DNA of 57,744 bases from Carboxylicivirga caseinilyticus. Its GTDB lineage: Bacteria > Bacteroidota > Bacteroidia > Bacteroidales > Marinilabiliaceae. Shown in pieces: positions 1-9,800 of this stretch (positions are counted from its first letter, which is position 1; every line of letters starts with the position of its first letter). Location: assembly GCA_025499705.1 (NCBI GenBank), contig JAFMVE010000038.1, forward strand, positions 1 through 57,744, read 5' to 3'. A program made the position numbers and the translations under genes. The notes beneath the pieces were generated by a model. That model saw only the letters and a list, made by a program, of their open reading frames with translations. It did no database searches and was not told where the DNA came from.

Positions 1-91
1 ATGTAGAGAACCGCCGTATACGAGAACCGTACGTGCGGTGGTGTGAGAGCTTCTCCCTGCTAGCGTTTGCTAGTGGGGCTGGCTACTCGAT
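1..91 (+). mobile_element. 3' end of a group II intron (domains V and VI)
   Basis: Positions 10-42 fold into a canonical domain V. Nine pairs (10-18 with 34-42) are followed by a two-base bulge (C32, G33), four more pairs (19-22 with 28-31) and a loop at 23-27. Positions 45-88 fold into domain VI: GAGAGC at 45-50 pairs with GCT and CTC at 82-88, leaving A85 bulged as the expected branch point, and 55-64 pairs with 69-78 around a GTTT loop. The intron should end at about 90-91 (GAT). The reverse-transcriptase ORF would lie upstream, outside the window. Orientation is plus, because the bulge and branch A fall on the correct sides. Confidence 0.85.
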
Positions 92-121
92 TGTAGCCAG
101 TAATTATTAAATTAATAGATT

Positions 122-844
122 TTACAGATAATCATGAGGATAGTTTTTATCGATAATTTCATGCTCAATAAATAATCTCAAATATTCCTTTTTTCCATCG
201 TAGCTAGATGAGAGTTGCTCTAAATCTTTTATTAAATCAGTTTTAAACATAGTTTTGTACTTGTCTAAAAATTGTAGTGCCATAACTTTATTAGAAATCA
301 CTTCATCCATTAAGTCTACTATATCTTGCTTTTTACTTTTTCCTAATATTCTTTTTTTCTCTTGAACAAGGAGATTGTTCAGAGTGGTCAATTTACTATC
401 GCTAATATTTGTTCTACCCTCAACATTGTCAATAGGTTCAGTAGGTTTAATCGGTTCAATAGGTTCGTTTTCTTCGTTTGTTACTATTACAGGCTCTGGT
501 TTTTTAGGCAAAACAGAGGGTTTGCCAAAATACTTAATTAGTCCAAAGAAAAATAAAAAGCAGGTCAGTACCATGCCACCAATAGAGAAAGTATTAATTA
601 AGTTCAGTTTCTTTAATTCAGCTGGCATCTCAGAAACTCCCATCCATCCTGGCTGTTTTGCAAGCTCAGCAAAAGCAGCAACTTGCTCCTTATATTCACC
701 TAAATTTTGTCCTCTTGTAATATAGGAGCCTCCAACAGTATTGGTAACTTGATTGAATACCTTAATATATTTGACATGATAACAATAGATAAATCCAATT
801 GTAGAAAAAATAATAATTGCTAAAAAAACTTTTTTATTTTTCAT
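122..844 (-). CDS. Two-TM membrane protein of unknown function
   Basis: A 240-residue protein I do not recognise. Residues about 6-24 form a hydrophobic segment after a Lys-rich start, and a second segment (about 88-106, rich in Leu/Phe) precedes a proline/glutamate-rich linker (about 112-140 with PEPV, EPIEPIKPTEPI). The C-terminal 90 residues are charged, probably helical and cytoplasmic. The predicted layout is a short extracytoplasmic loop between two membrane helices. Its 3' end lies about 30 nt beyond the group II intron boundary. The neighbouring attC-like palindrome and T9SS gene suggest an accessory region. No function can be assigned. Confidence 0.6.
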   Translation of the reverse strand: MKNKKVFLAIIIFSTIGFIYCYHVKYIKVFNQVTNTVGGSYITRGQNLGEYKEQVAAFAELAKQPGWMGVSEMPAELKKLNLINTFSIGGMVLTCFLFFFGLIKYFGKPSVLPKKPEPVIVTNEENEPIEPIKPTEPIDNVEGRTNISDSKLTTLNNLLVQEKKRILGKSKKQDIVDLMDEVISNKVMALQFLDKYKTMFKTDLIKDLEQLSSSYDGKKEYLRLFIEHEIIDKNYPHDYL

Positions 845-877
845 TATATCTCAATTTTTATGGTTCTGTCATTATTG

Positions 878-1058
878 GCTACAACGGTAATAATATGAGC
901 ATTAGCGGACTTTAAAGCGGTTTCGTATCAAGCTACTAAGTAGCCAAAGCTGCACCTTAGTCAAATAGTCAAATCGGCCGATTTGGCGGGGCTGATTAGA
1001 ACCACAACCGCCCGAATACCCTACAGAAACCGCTATTGCTTATATTTAGTGTTATGCA
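878..1058. repeat. Long imperfect palindrome, attC-like architecture
   Basis: The intergenic stretch 845-1066 holds a large nested inverted repeat. AATATGAGCATTAGCGG at 892-908 pairs with CCGCTATTGCTTATATT at 1030-1046 with few mismatches. Inside are a perfect palindrome AAATCGGCCGATTT (971-984) and a hairpin GCTACTAAGTAGC (931-943). The ends read ACAACGG (881-887) and GTTATGC (1051-1057). The layout of long imperfect arms closed by AAC and GTTATGC-like ends resembles integron attC recombination sites, and similar elements sit between unrelated small genes in many Bacteroidota. Identity as a true attC is inference. Confidence 0.5.
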
Positions 1059-1066
1059 TTTGTTGT

Positions 1067-2206
1067 TTATTCTTTTAATAATTTTCCTTTTTCTATTTTT
1101 CCATTCATGAATATTGTATAAATGTATAATCCTTTTCGTAAAGCACATAAATCAATAATGTCATTATCTTCTATTTTCTTGGAAATAATCTTACGTCCAT
1201 GAATATCAAATAATTCAAATAAAACAAATTCATACTTATCAAGTAATACAAAATTAATATAGTCTACTACTGGATTAGGATATATCAATAATTTTTTGTC
1301 TGCCGTCATATTAATAGACAATTCTTCGTCTTTTGAATAATAATAAGATCCTTTTTTACTACTAACCCAATTTGCACTTGAAATATCCCACTTATGCATT
1401 ATAAATTCCAAAGGTTTGTTTATTAGTTCATAATTAGAAGAAACTGGTGCAAACCAACCTAATGGTGGGCAGATAATAGAGGACTCATATATTGTTAAGT
1501 CATATGTATATTCATATTTTAAATTATTTACCCAATTGCTTGAGTCTTCATCCCAGATTTGATAAATAAATTGTTTAATATTATCATTTTCATCATAATT
1601 AAAACTAAAACAGTATGAAGTTGCCCACTGGCTTGTACTATTATCCCAATAATACCCATATTTGTTAACAAGTTTGCCATTGATATCATAGGTTAAATCC
1701 TCTTTGGCATAAACAACCCATTGATTTTCTTCCCAGTTGTAATCCAATTCAAGAATTCTTTGACCTTCATTATTATAACTATATTCAAATTTATATGACG
1801 TTATCCATTCTGAATAAAAATCAGAGAAAACTTCTGATATACAATTTCCTTCTTCACTGTAATTATATTCACCCTTGTATGAATTTTGCCATAGATTTGA
1901 ACTAATATCCCAGTCTTGATAAAGTTCTTTAGCCATATTACCATTGTCATTATAAGTATATTCAGCTTTATTTGAAAAAATAAAATCATCTGAATTTTCT
2001 TCTTTTAGGGATGTAATTATTTGATAAATTAATTCGTCAGAGCTATATGAAAGTTCCTTTTTTGAATCAACAACCCATTGCTCTTCATTTGCTGACCAAC
2101 TTTTAACAATTAAGGTGTCAAGTCTTTGTTTTGATTCAGAAGTTTGACAAAAAGCACTTAAAGAATAAAGAATAATGAATTGAAGTAGTAAAGTTAAAGT
2201 TTTCAT
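1067..2206 (-). CDS. Secreted protein with YD-like repeats and T9SS sorting domain
   Basis: A 379-residue exported protein. Residues 1-20 look like a signal peptide (MKTLTLLLQF..., cleavage after AFC or SFCQ). Residues about 50-245 contain a repeated unit of about 35 residues built around W...W...Y.Y(S/N)..G or D, similar in spirit to YD/RHS-type repeats (for example YTYNDNGN and YSYNNEGQ). The last 75 residues are a classic type IX secretion C-terminal sorting domain: YPNPVVDYINF, then F(D)IHGRKI, and a final KGLYIYTIFMNGKIEKGKLLKE-type ending (in parts). The protein should be exported by Sec and then surface-attached or released by T9SS. The ligand is unknown. The sorting domain confirms a Bacteroidota host. 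Confidence 0.85.
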   Translation of the reverse strand: MKTLTLLLQFIILYSLSAFCQTSESKQRLDTLIVKSWSANEEQWVVDSKKELSYSSDELIYQIITSLKEENSDDFIFSNKAEYTYNDNGNMAKELYQDWDISSNLWQNSYKGEYNYSEEGNCISEVFSDFYSEWITSYKFEYSYNNEGQRILELDYNWEENQWVVYAKEDLTYDINGKLVNKYGYYWDNSTSQWATSYCFSFNYDENDNIKQFIYQIWDEDSSNWVNNLKYEYTYDLTIYESSIICPPLGWFAPVSSNYELINKPLEFIMHKWDISSANWVSSKKGSYYYSKDEELSINMTADKKLLIYPNPVVDYINFVLLDKYEFVLFELFDIHGRKIISKKIEDNDIIDLCALRKGLYIYTIFMNGKIEKGKLLKE

Positions 2207-2436
2207 TTTTTTATTTTTAGAGTTACAGTTTTTTAATCATGACTAACGATGAATTTATTAAACTTAATCAACTTTAAAAACTTCCCATTAGTTTGAGAAC
2301 TTAATCATCTTCTATTTTGGGAAATGTAGATGTGTGCAATAATGCATAACGGTAAATTGTATCTACCGTAACTCTATTTTCAGATGTTTACTTTTTCTTT
2401 CATTTACTTACTTATCAACTATTTACGTAGGTTGAA

Positions 2437-2482
2437 GTTTTGATATACTTACTTGTTTTTCTACTTTTGAAGTACAAAAGTA
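2437..2482 (+). promoter_or_regulatory. Putative integrase promoter and operator
   Basis: A Bacteroidota-type -7 element TACTTTTG (2462-2469) is preceded, 20 nt upstream, by TTTTG (2437-2441). The -7 box is also the left half of a perfect inverted repeat, TACTTTTG-5 nt-CAAAAGTA (2462-2482), so a second minus-strand -7 box faces it. It could be an operator covering the integrase promoter or a bidirectional start. The rest of 2207-2572 shows a small hairpin ACGGTA/TACCGT (2349-2369) next to GCATAAC and otherwise AT-rich sequence. Confidence 0.4.
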
Positions 2483-2522
2483 TGGCAAAATTTATGGTAC
2501 ATGTTTTGGCGAACCTATCCAC

Positions 2523-2534
2523 AAATATCTGCCA
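2523..2534. other. Candidate left attachment site (attL core)
   Basis: AAATATCTGCCA lies 39 nt before the integrase start. The same sequence with one change (AAATATCTACCA) occurs at 35692-35703, right after the last element gene and over the stop codon of the host DUF438 gene. A tyrosine integrase next to one copy and a host 3' gene end at the other is the usual arrangement. The repeat is short, so chance is possible. Confidence 0.3.
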
Positions 2535-2572
2535 TACTGAATTGATTGTATAACCAAAAACAAGTTTCAGTT

Positions 2573-3811
2573 ATGACAGGTAAAGTTAGTACAGCCATTG
2601 TGCTTTTCAAAAAAAGACAGAAGAAAAACGGTAAGTACCCGGCAAAACTCCGATTGACACACAACCGCAAACAGATGTATTATAACATCGACAACAAGAA
2701 CCGGGTTTATGAGTTTACAGAAGATGAATTTTCTAAAATCACATCAGTAAAACCAAGGGGTATTCATAAGGATATTTCTATTGAGTTTTCATTAATAGAA
2801 GAAAAAGCCCAAAAGATTATTCGTTCATTTAGTGAGTTCTCATTTGATAAATTCAAAACACACTTCGGAATATCGGGAACTGACTTACGTAACATTTACT
2901 ACTTTATGGATTTAGCTCACAAGAAGTATTCTGATACAGGTCTTGGTAATAAATCTGTAAAATCCACAAAGACCGCATTGGTTGAGTTTACTAAAAAAGA
3001 TAAATTCCTTGATTTTAGAGAAATAACCCCTACAAAACTTCACGAATTTGAGAAGTTCTTACGAGAAGATAAAGGGCTTAAAACTGCTACTGTATATTGC
3101 TATACGAGTGCTATAAGAACAATGTTCTACCATGCAAAGCAGGAGAATGCCATTCCTGCTGACCTATTCCCTTTTGGAAGAGGAAAATACCAAGTGCCTA
3201 ATTGTGCCAATATCAAACGAGCATTAAAATTGAGTGATATTGAAAAAATATATCATTACAATCCGGAACCATACACTCATGAAGAAGAAGCTTATTATCT
3301 GTGGATGTTTACATACTTATGCAACGGAATCAATATGAAAGACCTTTGCAACTTAAAGTTCAAAGACATTGGTACGGATTTTATTTACTTTATCCGTAAA
3401 AAAACAGAACATGCATCGGGAAAAACAAAACCTGTTACAGCTCCGATAACAAAAGATGTTAGGTTTATACTTGAAAAACTTGGTAATAGCGATAAGTCTC
3501 CAGATAACTACGTTTTTCCCTATCTCGATGACAACATGACCCGAAAGCAAAAAATGTATAAGATTGCTTGGAGAGTACGCAAGACCAATGTACACATGCA
3601 AAAGATAGCTGCAAAGTTGAGAATCAACGAGAACATTACAACTTACACGGCTCGCCATAGTTTTGCTACGGTTCTTAAACGTTCCGGAATATCAACCGAA
3701 TTTATTAGTGAGAGTTTAGGACACAGAGACGTTAAGATAACCGAATCGTACCTTGATAGTTTTGAAAACGATCAGAAAAAAGAAATTGCAAAACACCTTA
3801 CTGCTTTTTAA
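2573..3811 (+). CDS. Tyrosine recombinase / integrase
   Basis: About 412 residues from ATG 2573 (an upstream in-frame TTG at 2546 is less likely). The N-terminal domain is an Arm-binding type (TGKVSTAIVLFKKRQKKNG, KLRLTHNRKQMYYNI), followed by a core-binding SAM-like domain (about 115-200). The C-terminal catalytic domain carries YTARHSFATVLKRSG (H-x-x-R type), SLGHRDVKITESYL with GH, and the nucleophile Tyr near the C-terminus. At the first catalytic Arg position the sequence reads NGINMKDLCNLKF, so the first Arg is not obvious. IntDOT-like Bacteroidota recombinases share that departure. It should integrate and excise the 33-kb element. It is the first gene of the element and reads inward. 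Confidence 0.9.
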   Translation: MTGKVSTAIVLFKKRQKKNGKYPAKLRLTHNRKQMYYNIDNKNRVYEFTEDEFSKITSVKPRGIHKDISIEFSLIEEKAQKIIRSFSEFSFDKFKTHFGISGTDLRNIYYFMDLAHKKYSDTGLGNKSVKSTKTALVEFTKKDKFLDFREITPTKLHEFEKFLREDKGLKTATVYCYTSAIRTMFYHAKQENAIPADLFPFGRGKYQVPNCANIKRALKLSDIEKIYHYNPEPYTHEEEAYYLWMFTYLCNGINMKDLCNLKFKDIGTDFIYFIRKKTEHASGKTKPVTAPITKDVRFILEKLGNSDKSPDNYVFPYLDDNMTRKQKMYKIAWRVRKTNVHMQKIAAKLRINENITTYTARHSFATVLKRSGISTEFISESLGHRDVKITESYLDSFENDQKKEIAKHLTAF

Positions 3812-3930
3812 GATTAAGACAAACAGATATATTAATATTATTTTGACATACAAGCGCAAATGATACAGAGGAAAAAACTTGTTCTTGGTATAATGCTATT
3901 TCAATTAATTATAATTTAAAACAAAATTTA

Positions 3931-4887
3931 ATGGCAGAACAAGGAAACGTAACATTTGAGAAGAATTGCCTTGCAGTATTTGAGAAATTACTGCAAGGCT
4001 ACAAAAGAGCTAAAGAATCAAACGTATGGGAATCGAATATTGAAGAACTATTGGATAAGATGACACAGTTCCCGACAGACCCATTTTCATCAAAGCTGAT
4101 GGATATGTTTGATTACGATTATCTGGTCAAAGCAGAAAGTATTGAAAATATAATTGAGAAGTCACTCACAATAAGAGAACAACTCAAGCACACAGAGAGA
4201 TATGTTACCGTTAGTGAAAAGTATTTCACCCTTCCCTTTTTACCTCCAAACACACATCTTAAAAAGCTCGAAATATTCAATAGCAATGGAGAGCTATGCT
4301 ATACGCAGAAAGGAAGAATGCGCATAAATATCATTCGATTATTCATTTGGATATTTCTCCGAGAGAAAAAGCAAAAACTACAAGATATTATCTCAGTTCA
4401 GCACGAATCTACGGAAATTAAGTTATTGGAAATTTACTACTACTCCGAATACATTAACTTATCTACCACCGACTATAAAGCCTATTACAACTTCTTTTGT
4501 GATTACTACGGAAAACTAAAGTTTCTCAACTATATCAGGGCAAACAACAATATAACGATTGAAACAATTGAACCAACAAGTGTTAAAACCATCAGTGAAT
4601 TAACCAGCATTCGTCAGGTGATATGGGCAAAGTTCATTTTTAATCTCATAGGGTTAAGGCTGCGAGAAAACCTCGATACAAGCTCCCTGGCTAAGTTTCT
4701 ACTTCTAATCAACAATATGAACCTTGAGGATTATAAAAACTCATACTTCTATAAGATTGCAGGTAAACTTCAGAATCTAAGCTCAAAAAAGTATTATCGG
4801 GAACTTGAGTATATGAGAACATATTTTCAAGAACGGAAAATTCCAACCAAGGATATAGACAATGAGTTAGAAAAATTGAAGCGGTAA
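3931..4887 (+). CDS. Hypothetical protein near the integrase
   Basis: A 318-residue, mostly alpha-helical protein with no membrane segment or signal peptide. It is rich in Tyr, Leu and Lys, with a strongly charged region around residues 140-160 (FLREKKQKLQDI). The N-terminal half has a helix-rich stretch resembling other integrase-adjacent element proteins, but I see no motif that fixes a family. I considered RteC of CTnDOT because of position and length, but the conserved RteC core pattern is not convincing. It may regulate excision; that is inference from position only. Confidence 0.6.
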   Translation: MAEQGNVTFEKNCLAVFEKLLQGYKRAKESNVWESNIEELLDKMTQFPTDPFSSKLMDMFDYDYLVKAESIENIIEKSLTIREQLKHTERYVTVSEKYFTLPFLPPNTHLKKLEIFNSNGELCYTQKGRMRINIIRLFIWIFLREKKQKLQDIISVQHESTEIKLLEIYYYSEYINLSTTDYKAYYNFFCDYYGKLKFLNYIRANNNITIETIEPTSVKTISELTSIRQVIWAKFIFNLIGLRLRENLDTSSLAKFLLLINNMNLEDYKNSYFYKIAGKLQNLSSKKYYRELEYMRTYFQERKIPTKDIDNELEKLKR

Positions 4888-4934
4888 CCGAGTGAAAACT
4901 GACCGTTTTTTTATTTGTTGCCTTTTGCTTTGAT

Positions 4935-5048
4935 AAAAAGTATCCGACAAAAATGGCAAAAAGTGTCCGACAAGGTTGTTTACCACACTTGTAAGGTGTT
5001 GAATATGTGAGTTGTGAAAATTATTTTAAAAATATCGGATAGTCCGAC
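4935..5048. repeat. Direct repeats (iterons) upstream of the excisionase-like gene
   Basis: Two 16-bp direct repeats, AAAAAGTATCCGACAA (4935-4950) and AAAAAGTGTCCGACAA (4958-4973), differ at one base and start 23 bp apart, about two helical turns. A third partial copy, AGTCCGAC, is at 5041-5048. They fill the 218-bp gap before the HTH protein at 5106 and look like a binding array for an excisionase or element regulator. Confidence 0.5.
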
Positions 5049-5105
5049 GTTGGAGAGTAGCATTGCCTCGCCTTAAACTTGCATCCATAAAATCGAAGTA
5101 AAAAA

Positions 5106-5414
5106 ATGATTATGGATAAGCAAGAAAATTTCAATGCTGAGACATTAAAAAGTCTCGAAAAATTAAACAACCAGGTATCAGAATTGATACAGGTTCAAAG
5201 AAAAGCCATTACTGGGTACGACTATATTAATGTACACGAGCTTTCTCAATTGTTAGGCGAAAGTATCAGTACCATTTACAATAGAGTTCATCAAAAGCAA
5301 ATCCCTTATTATAAGCCGGGTGGTAAAGTCCTATTGTTCAAAATAGGCGAAATCGAGGACTGGATAAAGTCAGGTCGTCACTCCCCCATAGATGAGATTA
5401 GGCAAAATATTTAA
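5106..5414 (+). CDS. Excisionase-family HTH DNA-binding protein
   Basis: A 102-residue protein; the start could also be ATG 5112. An N-terminal coiled segment (about 1-36, LEKLNNQVSELIQVQRK) precedes a winged-helix HTH_17/excisionase-type domain: YINVHELSQLLGESISTIYNRVHQKQIPYYKPGGKVLLFK in outline (helix-turn-helix, then a wing), ending EIEDWIKSGRH. Such proteins act as directionality factors or small regulators in Bacteroidota mobile elements. The direct repeats just upstream are a plausible binding site for it. Confidence 0.85.
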   Translation: MIMDKQENFNAETLKSLEKLNNQVSELIQVQRKAITGYDYINVHELSQLLGESISTIYNRVHQKQIPYYKPGGKVLLFKIGEIEDWIKSGRHSPIDEIRQNI

Positions 5415-5435
5415 TCGGTCAGCCTGTATAAATCT

Positions 5436-5588
5436 ATGAATGTGAAGACTGAGAAGAATAGAAAGAAGAACAAAGGTCGGAAACAAGGTGTCAGGTTCTA
5501 TTTATTCAAAAATCTACTGAGGAAAAAATCGAAAACATACACCATTCCGGAACACCTTATCTGTAAGCAAAAAAACATAAAAAAATAA
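5436..5588 (+). CDS. Possible small basic protein (50 aa)
   Basis: ATG 5436 opens a 50-residue frame in the gap between the HTH gene and the DUF4406 gene. It is extremely Lys/Arg-rich (MNVKTEKNRKKNKGRKQGVR start). It has no recognisable domain and no clear ribosome-binding site, but it is collinear with its neighbours and ends 7 nt before the next start. It could be a nucleic-acid-binding peptide. The frame could equally be chance. Confidence 0.35.
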   Translation: MNVKTEKNRKKNKGRKQGVRFYLFKNLLRKKSKTYTIPEHLICKQKNIKK

Positions 5589-5595
5589 GGCTGTT

Positions 5596-5931
5596 ATGAG
5601 AAAAATATACATCTGCGGAAACGAAACGGAATCAGATGATGGAAGATATTATCTGGAAACAGACAAGATTACAAAAAAGCTGAAATCCATGAGGTGTTCC
5701 GTTGTCAATCCAACCGAAATCCCATACATACACATGGGTTGGACAGATGCAATGGAAAGCAGAATCAAGCAGTTGAAAAAGTGCCAGGCTATTTATGTTT
5801 TACCCAATTGGAAGGAGAATATCATGGCACGAATCGAGCTGACCGTTGCAATGGATTTGAAGCTTGAGACAATATTCCATCCTGTAAGTAACAAAGAGAT
5901 ACGAGAAATACTAACCTCCCTTAACAATTAG
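5596..5931 (+). CDS. DUF4406 domain protein (deoxyribosyltransferase-like fold)
   Basis: A 111-residue protein matching the DUF4406 pattern: start MRKIYICGNE, then a central VVNPTEIPY...HMGWTDAM and a QLKKCQAIYVLPNWKEN motif, ending with a MARIELTVAMDL helix. The fold is related to nucleoside 2-deoxyribosyltransferases and is common in phages and mobile elements. The E in ARIELTVA sits where these enzymes carry a conserved acidic residue. A role in nucleotide or NAD-like metabolism is inferred; no substrate can be named. It sits in the early region. Confidence 0.75.
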   Translation: MRKIYICGNETESDDGRYYLETDKITKKLKSMRCSVVNPTEIPYIHMGWTDAMESRIKQLKKCQAIYVLPNWKENIMARIELTVAMDLKLETIFHPVSNKEIREILTSLNN

Positions 5932-5940
5932 CAAGGTTCC

Positions 5941-5968
5941 GGCAGGGCTGGATAAGGGCAGCCCTGCC
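5941..5968 (+). promoter_or_regulatory. Strong 10-bp hairpin before the antirepressor gene
   Basis: GGCAGGGCTG (5941-5950) and CAGCCCTGCC (5959-5968) form a perfect 10-bp GC-rich stem with an 8-nt loop. There is no T-tract, so it is not a standard terminator. It ends 32 nt before the antirepressor start and could pause transcription, protect an mRNA end or bind a protein. Confidence 0.5.
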
Positions 5969-6000
5969 TATATATCGAGTAACATTTCAAACAAACGATT

Positions 6001-6543
6001 ATGACAGAAAAAATTAAAACCATAGCAAAGATTAACAATGTCAGCATCATGCTAATAGACGATGCCGACAAGCTTGTTCCAATTAGACCTATTTGTGAAG
6101 CCCTGGGCATTGATGATAAAAACCAAAGGTCGAAAATTAAGAACGATGAAATTTTGGGTTCTGTTGGGGTGCTGAGCACCTCTACTGGCAAAGATGGAAA
6201 ACAATACGAAATGTTTTGCTTGCCATACATGTATGCTTTAGGTTGGATTTTTACCATTAATCCAAAAAACGTGAAGGAAGAATCACAAGAGCCTATTATT
6301 AGGTACAAAATGGAGTGCTACACGGCTCTGTTCAACCACTTCGTTGGCCAGTCGGAATTTTTGGAGCATAAACAAAAAGCCATTGAAAAGCAGTTAGAGG
6401 ATATTGAGAAAATCCGTTCCGATTATGGCAATCAGAAATTGCTGCTATCAGAGGCTAAAAAGGCACTCAACAAGGTTAAGGAAATGACTTTTGAGCAATG
6501 GCAGATAAACAAGCGACAACTTTCTATTGATTTTCCAAACTAA
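6001..6543 (+). CDS. Phage antirepressor (P22_AR_N-type) protein
   Basis: A 180-residue protein. The N-terminal 120 residues match the P22 antirepressor N-terminal domain pattern: a beta strand (VSIMLIDDADKLVPIRPICEALGI in outline), N/RSKIKND, a CLPYMYALGWIFTINP segment and YKMECYTALFNHF. The C-terminal 60 residues form a coiled coil (QKAIEKQLEDIEKIRSDY). Such proteins relieve lytic-gene repression in phages, which supports reading the element as a prophage. A matching CI-like repressor was not found. Confidence 0.8.
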   Translation: MTEKIKTIAKINNVSIMLIDDADKLVPIRPICEALGIDDKNQRSKIKNDEILGSVGVLSTSTGKDGKQYEMFCLPYMYALGWIFTINPKNVKEESQEPIIRYKMECYTALFNHFVGQSEFLEHKQKAIEKQLEDIEKIRSDYGNQKLLLSEAKKALNKVKEMTFEQWQINKRQLSIDFPN

Positions 6544-6548
6544 AACAC

Positions 6549-6839
6549 ATGACAGCATTAGCACCTAATACGGTATCGAAGTTATTTTACTTTGATAACC
6601 GTATAAAAAGCATCTTTGAGAAATACGGTCATACCGCAATCCCGTTTGATGGCACAAAAGTTCAAGCCATGATACACAAAGCGCAAAAGGAACTGGTTGC
6701 ACTCTTTTACAAGATATGGGGTTCATCAATGGGGTATCACCTTTTAAACAAATTCTATGATTTCAGGGGAAACATTTACGAGTTCTTTATGAGCCTCGAT
6801 AACAAGAACCGTGAATTATTGACAGGTAAAGATTGGTAG
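6549..6839 (+). CDS. Small hypothetical protein upstream of primase
   Basis: A 96-residue soluble protein with aromatic-rich helices (LVALFYKIWGSSMGYHLLNKFYDFRG). No family recognised. It begins 5 nt after the antirepressor and ends 3 nt before the primase-helicase, so it is translated in the same early operon and may take part in replication. Confidence 0.6.
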   Translation: MTALAPNTVSKLFYFDNRIKSIFEKYGHTAIPFDGTKVQAMIHKAQKELVALFYKIWGSSMGYHLLNKFYDFRGNIYEFFMSLDNKNRELLTGKDW

Positions 6840-6842
6840 CCG

Positions 6843-9800
6843 ATGGATGCTAAAAGGGTTATAGAGCAAATCAATGATGAAATTTACGAGGTAGTATCCG
6901 GTTTTATCACACTAAAGAAAGCAGGGAGCAATTACAAAGCGTGTTGTCCATTCCACAATGAAAAAACGGCTTCGTTTAGCGTAAACCCGGCAAAAGGTAT
7001 TTTCAAATGCTTTGGTTGCGATAAAGGAGGTAATGCTATTGAGTTTATTAAGGAGCATGAAAATGTTGAATTTAAGGAAGCGGTTGAGATTGGCGCAAAA
7101 CTTTTGAACCTCAATTTTGAATGGAAAAGAAGCACCAATTGGGATGAAGCCAAATTCAAACATGAAGAAAGCCTGAAAATAGCTTGTAATATCATTGAGA
7201 AATTCTTCCAGGAACAGGTCAACCATAAAAATGCACAGGATTACATTAAGGAGCGTAATCTTGTTATTCCTGAAAACAACAACTTTAATATTGGTTATGC
7301 TCCAAGCGGAAATGCTCTACTGTCCCATGCAAGGGAAAAGGGTGTAAAAATTGAAATATTGGAAGAAATTGGCGTACTGAAAAGCAACGACAAAGGCATT
7401 TATGACTTTTTCTACAACCGATTGATGTTCCCTGTATCCAACTCCAAAGGTCAAACCATTGCTTTCGCCGGGCGTGATTTGAACGAAAAACCAAAGATTA
7501 AGTACCTGAATACACATGAGAGCTGTATTTACACAAAAGGGAATGAATTGTATGCTTTGAATGTTGCAAGGTTCGCCATTAAAAACGAAGACCGGGCATA
7601 TATAGTAGAAGGTTATACGGATGTACTTCGGATGCACTCTATTGAAGTAATCAATTCAGTTGCAACTGGTGGAACTGCACTAACAAACCCACAGGCAAAG
7701 CTCCTGAAAAAATATACCAATAAAGCTACGCTCATTTACGATGGCGATAGTGCCGGAAGAAATGCAATGTGCCGTAATGCTGAAATCCTGATTAAAAACC
7801 AATTTCATGTTTCGGTAGTTGTACTCCCCGAAAAACAAGACCCCGATTCACTTTTTACCGACAGCGATACGTTTCTTCAGTACGATGAAAAACAAGAAGA
7901 TTACATCATCTATAAGACCGCTGAATATGCTGAACGCTTTGCAAACGACCCGGTAAAAAAATCAGAAGTAATAAAGCGGATGGCAGCCCTTATAAGCTGT
8001 TATGATAAAACGAACCAGGAGGTTTATCTCGACTTTGTTTCAGAGCAGATTAAACCAAAAAAAGCTTGGCAGGATGCTTTAAAGGAGAATAGCCAACCCG
8101 TTGAAAAGAAGGTCAGTAAAAAAGAGAATATCAACGACATTATAAAGCTGAAAAAAGAGCAACAGGAAAACTTCTTGGAGAATCAGTTTTATGAAGAAAA
8201 AGGGGCTTACTGGACTGTGGAGGGCAAGCATCCAAAGCAAATATCCAATTTCACATTTGAAGCTTTATTTTGTGTTTTCCATAATGATGGTCAAGGACGA
8301 ATCGACTTGAAATACATTCTCAACCTAAAGAGCCAATACGGGCGAAAACGGCTTGCTACAATTTCATCCGATGACTTTTGTACCCCTGCATCATTTAAAA
8401 AGCAGGTTCACCGCAGACATGGTTTCTTTTGGTATGGGAACGACACCCAGCTCGACAGCATAAAGAACGTAAAGCTTTTGGGCATACCGGAAGCAAAGGA
8501 ACTTGAAAGGGTTGGTTACAATGTAAAAAACCGCTTTTGGGTATTCGCCAATGGATTGTATTACGATAAAACATTCCATGAGATAGATGAGTACGGTGTT
8601 ACCACACATGCAAAACGAATAAACAGTATGGATGAGTTTAAGGAGATACCGCCTGAAAGTCAGATTCGTATTGATGATACTTTTCATGTTTTAAATACCA
8701 CCGCAGAATTTATCGGAAAATACGGAACGGATAATCTGAAAGATAAAATTAAACAGGGACAGGTACATCTTTTACATTTCTTCTTTTTGCCGTATGGGAA
8801 GCTGTTAAGAATAAGTACCAGCGATAGCGGAAACCCGTTCAAAGAAAACTCGAAGTACATAGCTCCCCCCAAAAACAGTGATTGGGATTTTGGCAAATGG
8901 GCAACATCAATGAACAAGGTTTATCCCGGCAATGCAGAGCTGCTTATAGCCTACTACATTGCAACCGTATTCAGCGATGTAATCTACAAAGCCAATTTCG
9001 GATACTTTCCTTTGTTGTTCCTGTTTGGTAAAAGGCAATCGGGTAAAAGTACGGCTGCTCGAAGTATCATGTATATGTTTGGTAAGCCTCCAATGGAAGA
9101 CGGCATCAACCTTGCATCGGGCAGTACAAGTACAGGTATGCAGCGTAGTATGGATTCCACGACCAACCATCCGTTTTGGGGCAATGAGTACAAGAACAGC
9201 ATCCATAAAAATACCATCGAGGCGTTAAAAGGTATAGCCGACCGAAATGGAAAGCTTACTGGTGTAAAATCGGGCGGTAATGAAACACGAATTGCAAAGC
9301 CCAGGGGTTCAGGCATTATTAGCGGTCAGGATTTACCCACACAAGACCCGGCTCTCTCAAGCCGAAGTTTGTTAGGTGAATTTGACGATACCAATCGGGG
9401 AAAGTATGAAGACCTGAAAGAATTTAAATCAGCCGAAGAAAGCTTGCAGTTTACCAACATTACATGTTCGGTTTTCGATAACCGACATTTAATAGAGGAA
9501 TATTACTCCAAAGAAGAACCAGGTATTAGTTCAGAGGTCATGGATGAATTAATAAGTGAATTTGGTAACGTTGACCGCAGGACTGTGTTGAATATTTCAT
9601 CGGTACTTACACCTATGAAAATTCTAATGGAACAATCCGATTTAAAGTTCCCTTTTGATTATCAAACGGCAAAGGCTGCCCTAATCCGTTCAGCAAAACT
9701 TACTATTTCGGTACAGAACCAGAGTGATGAAGTAGAACAATACTTTCATGTGCTGCAATCACTTATTAACCTATATAGGCTGACCGAAGATGTACATTAT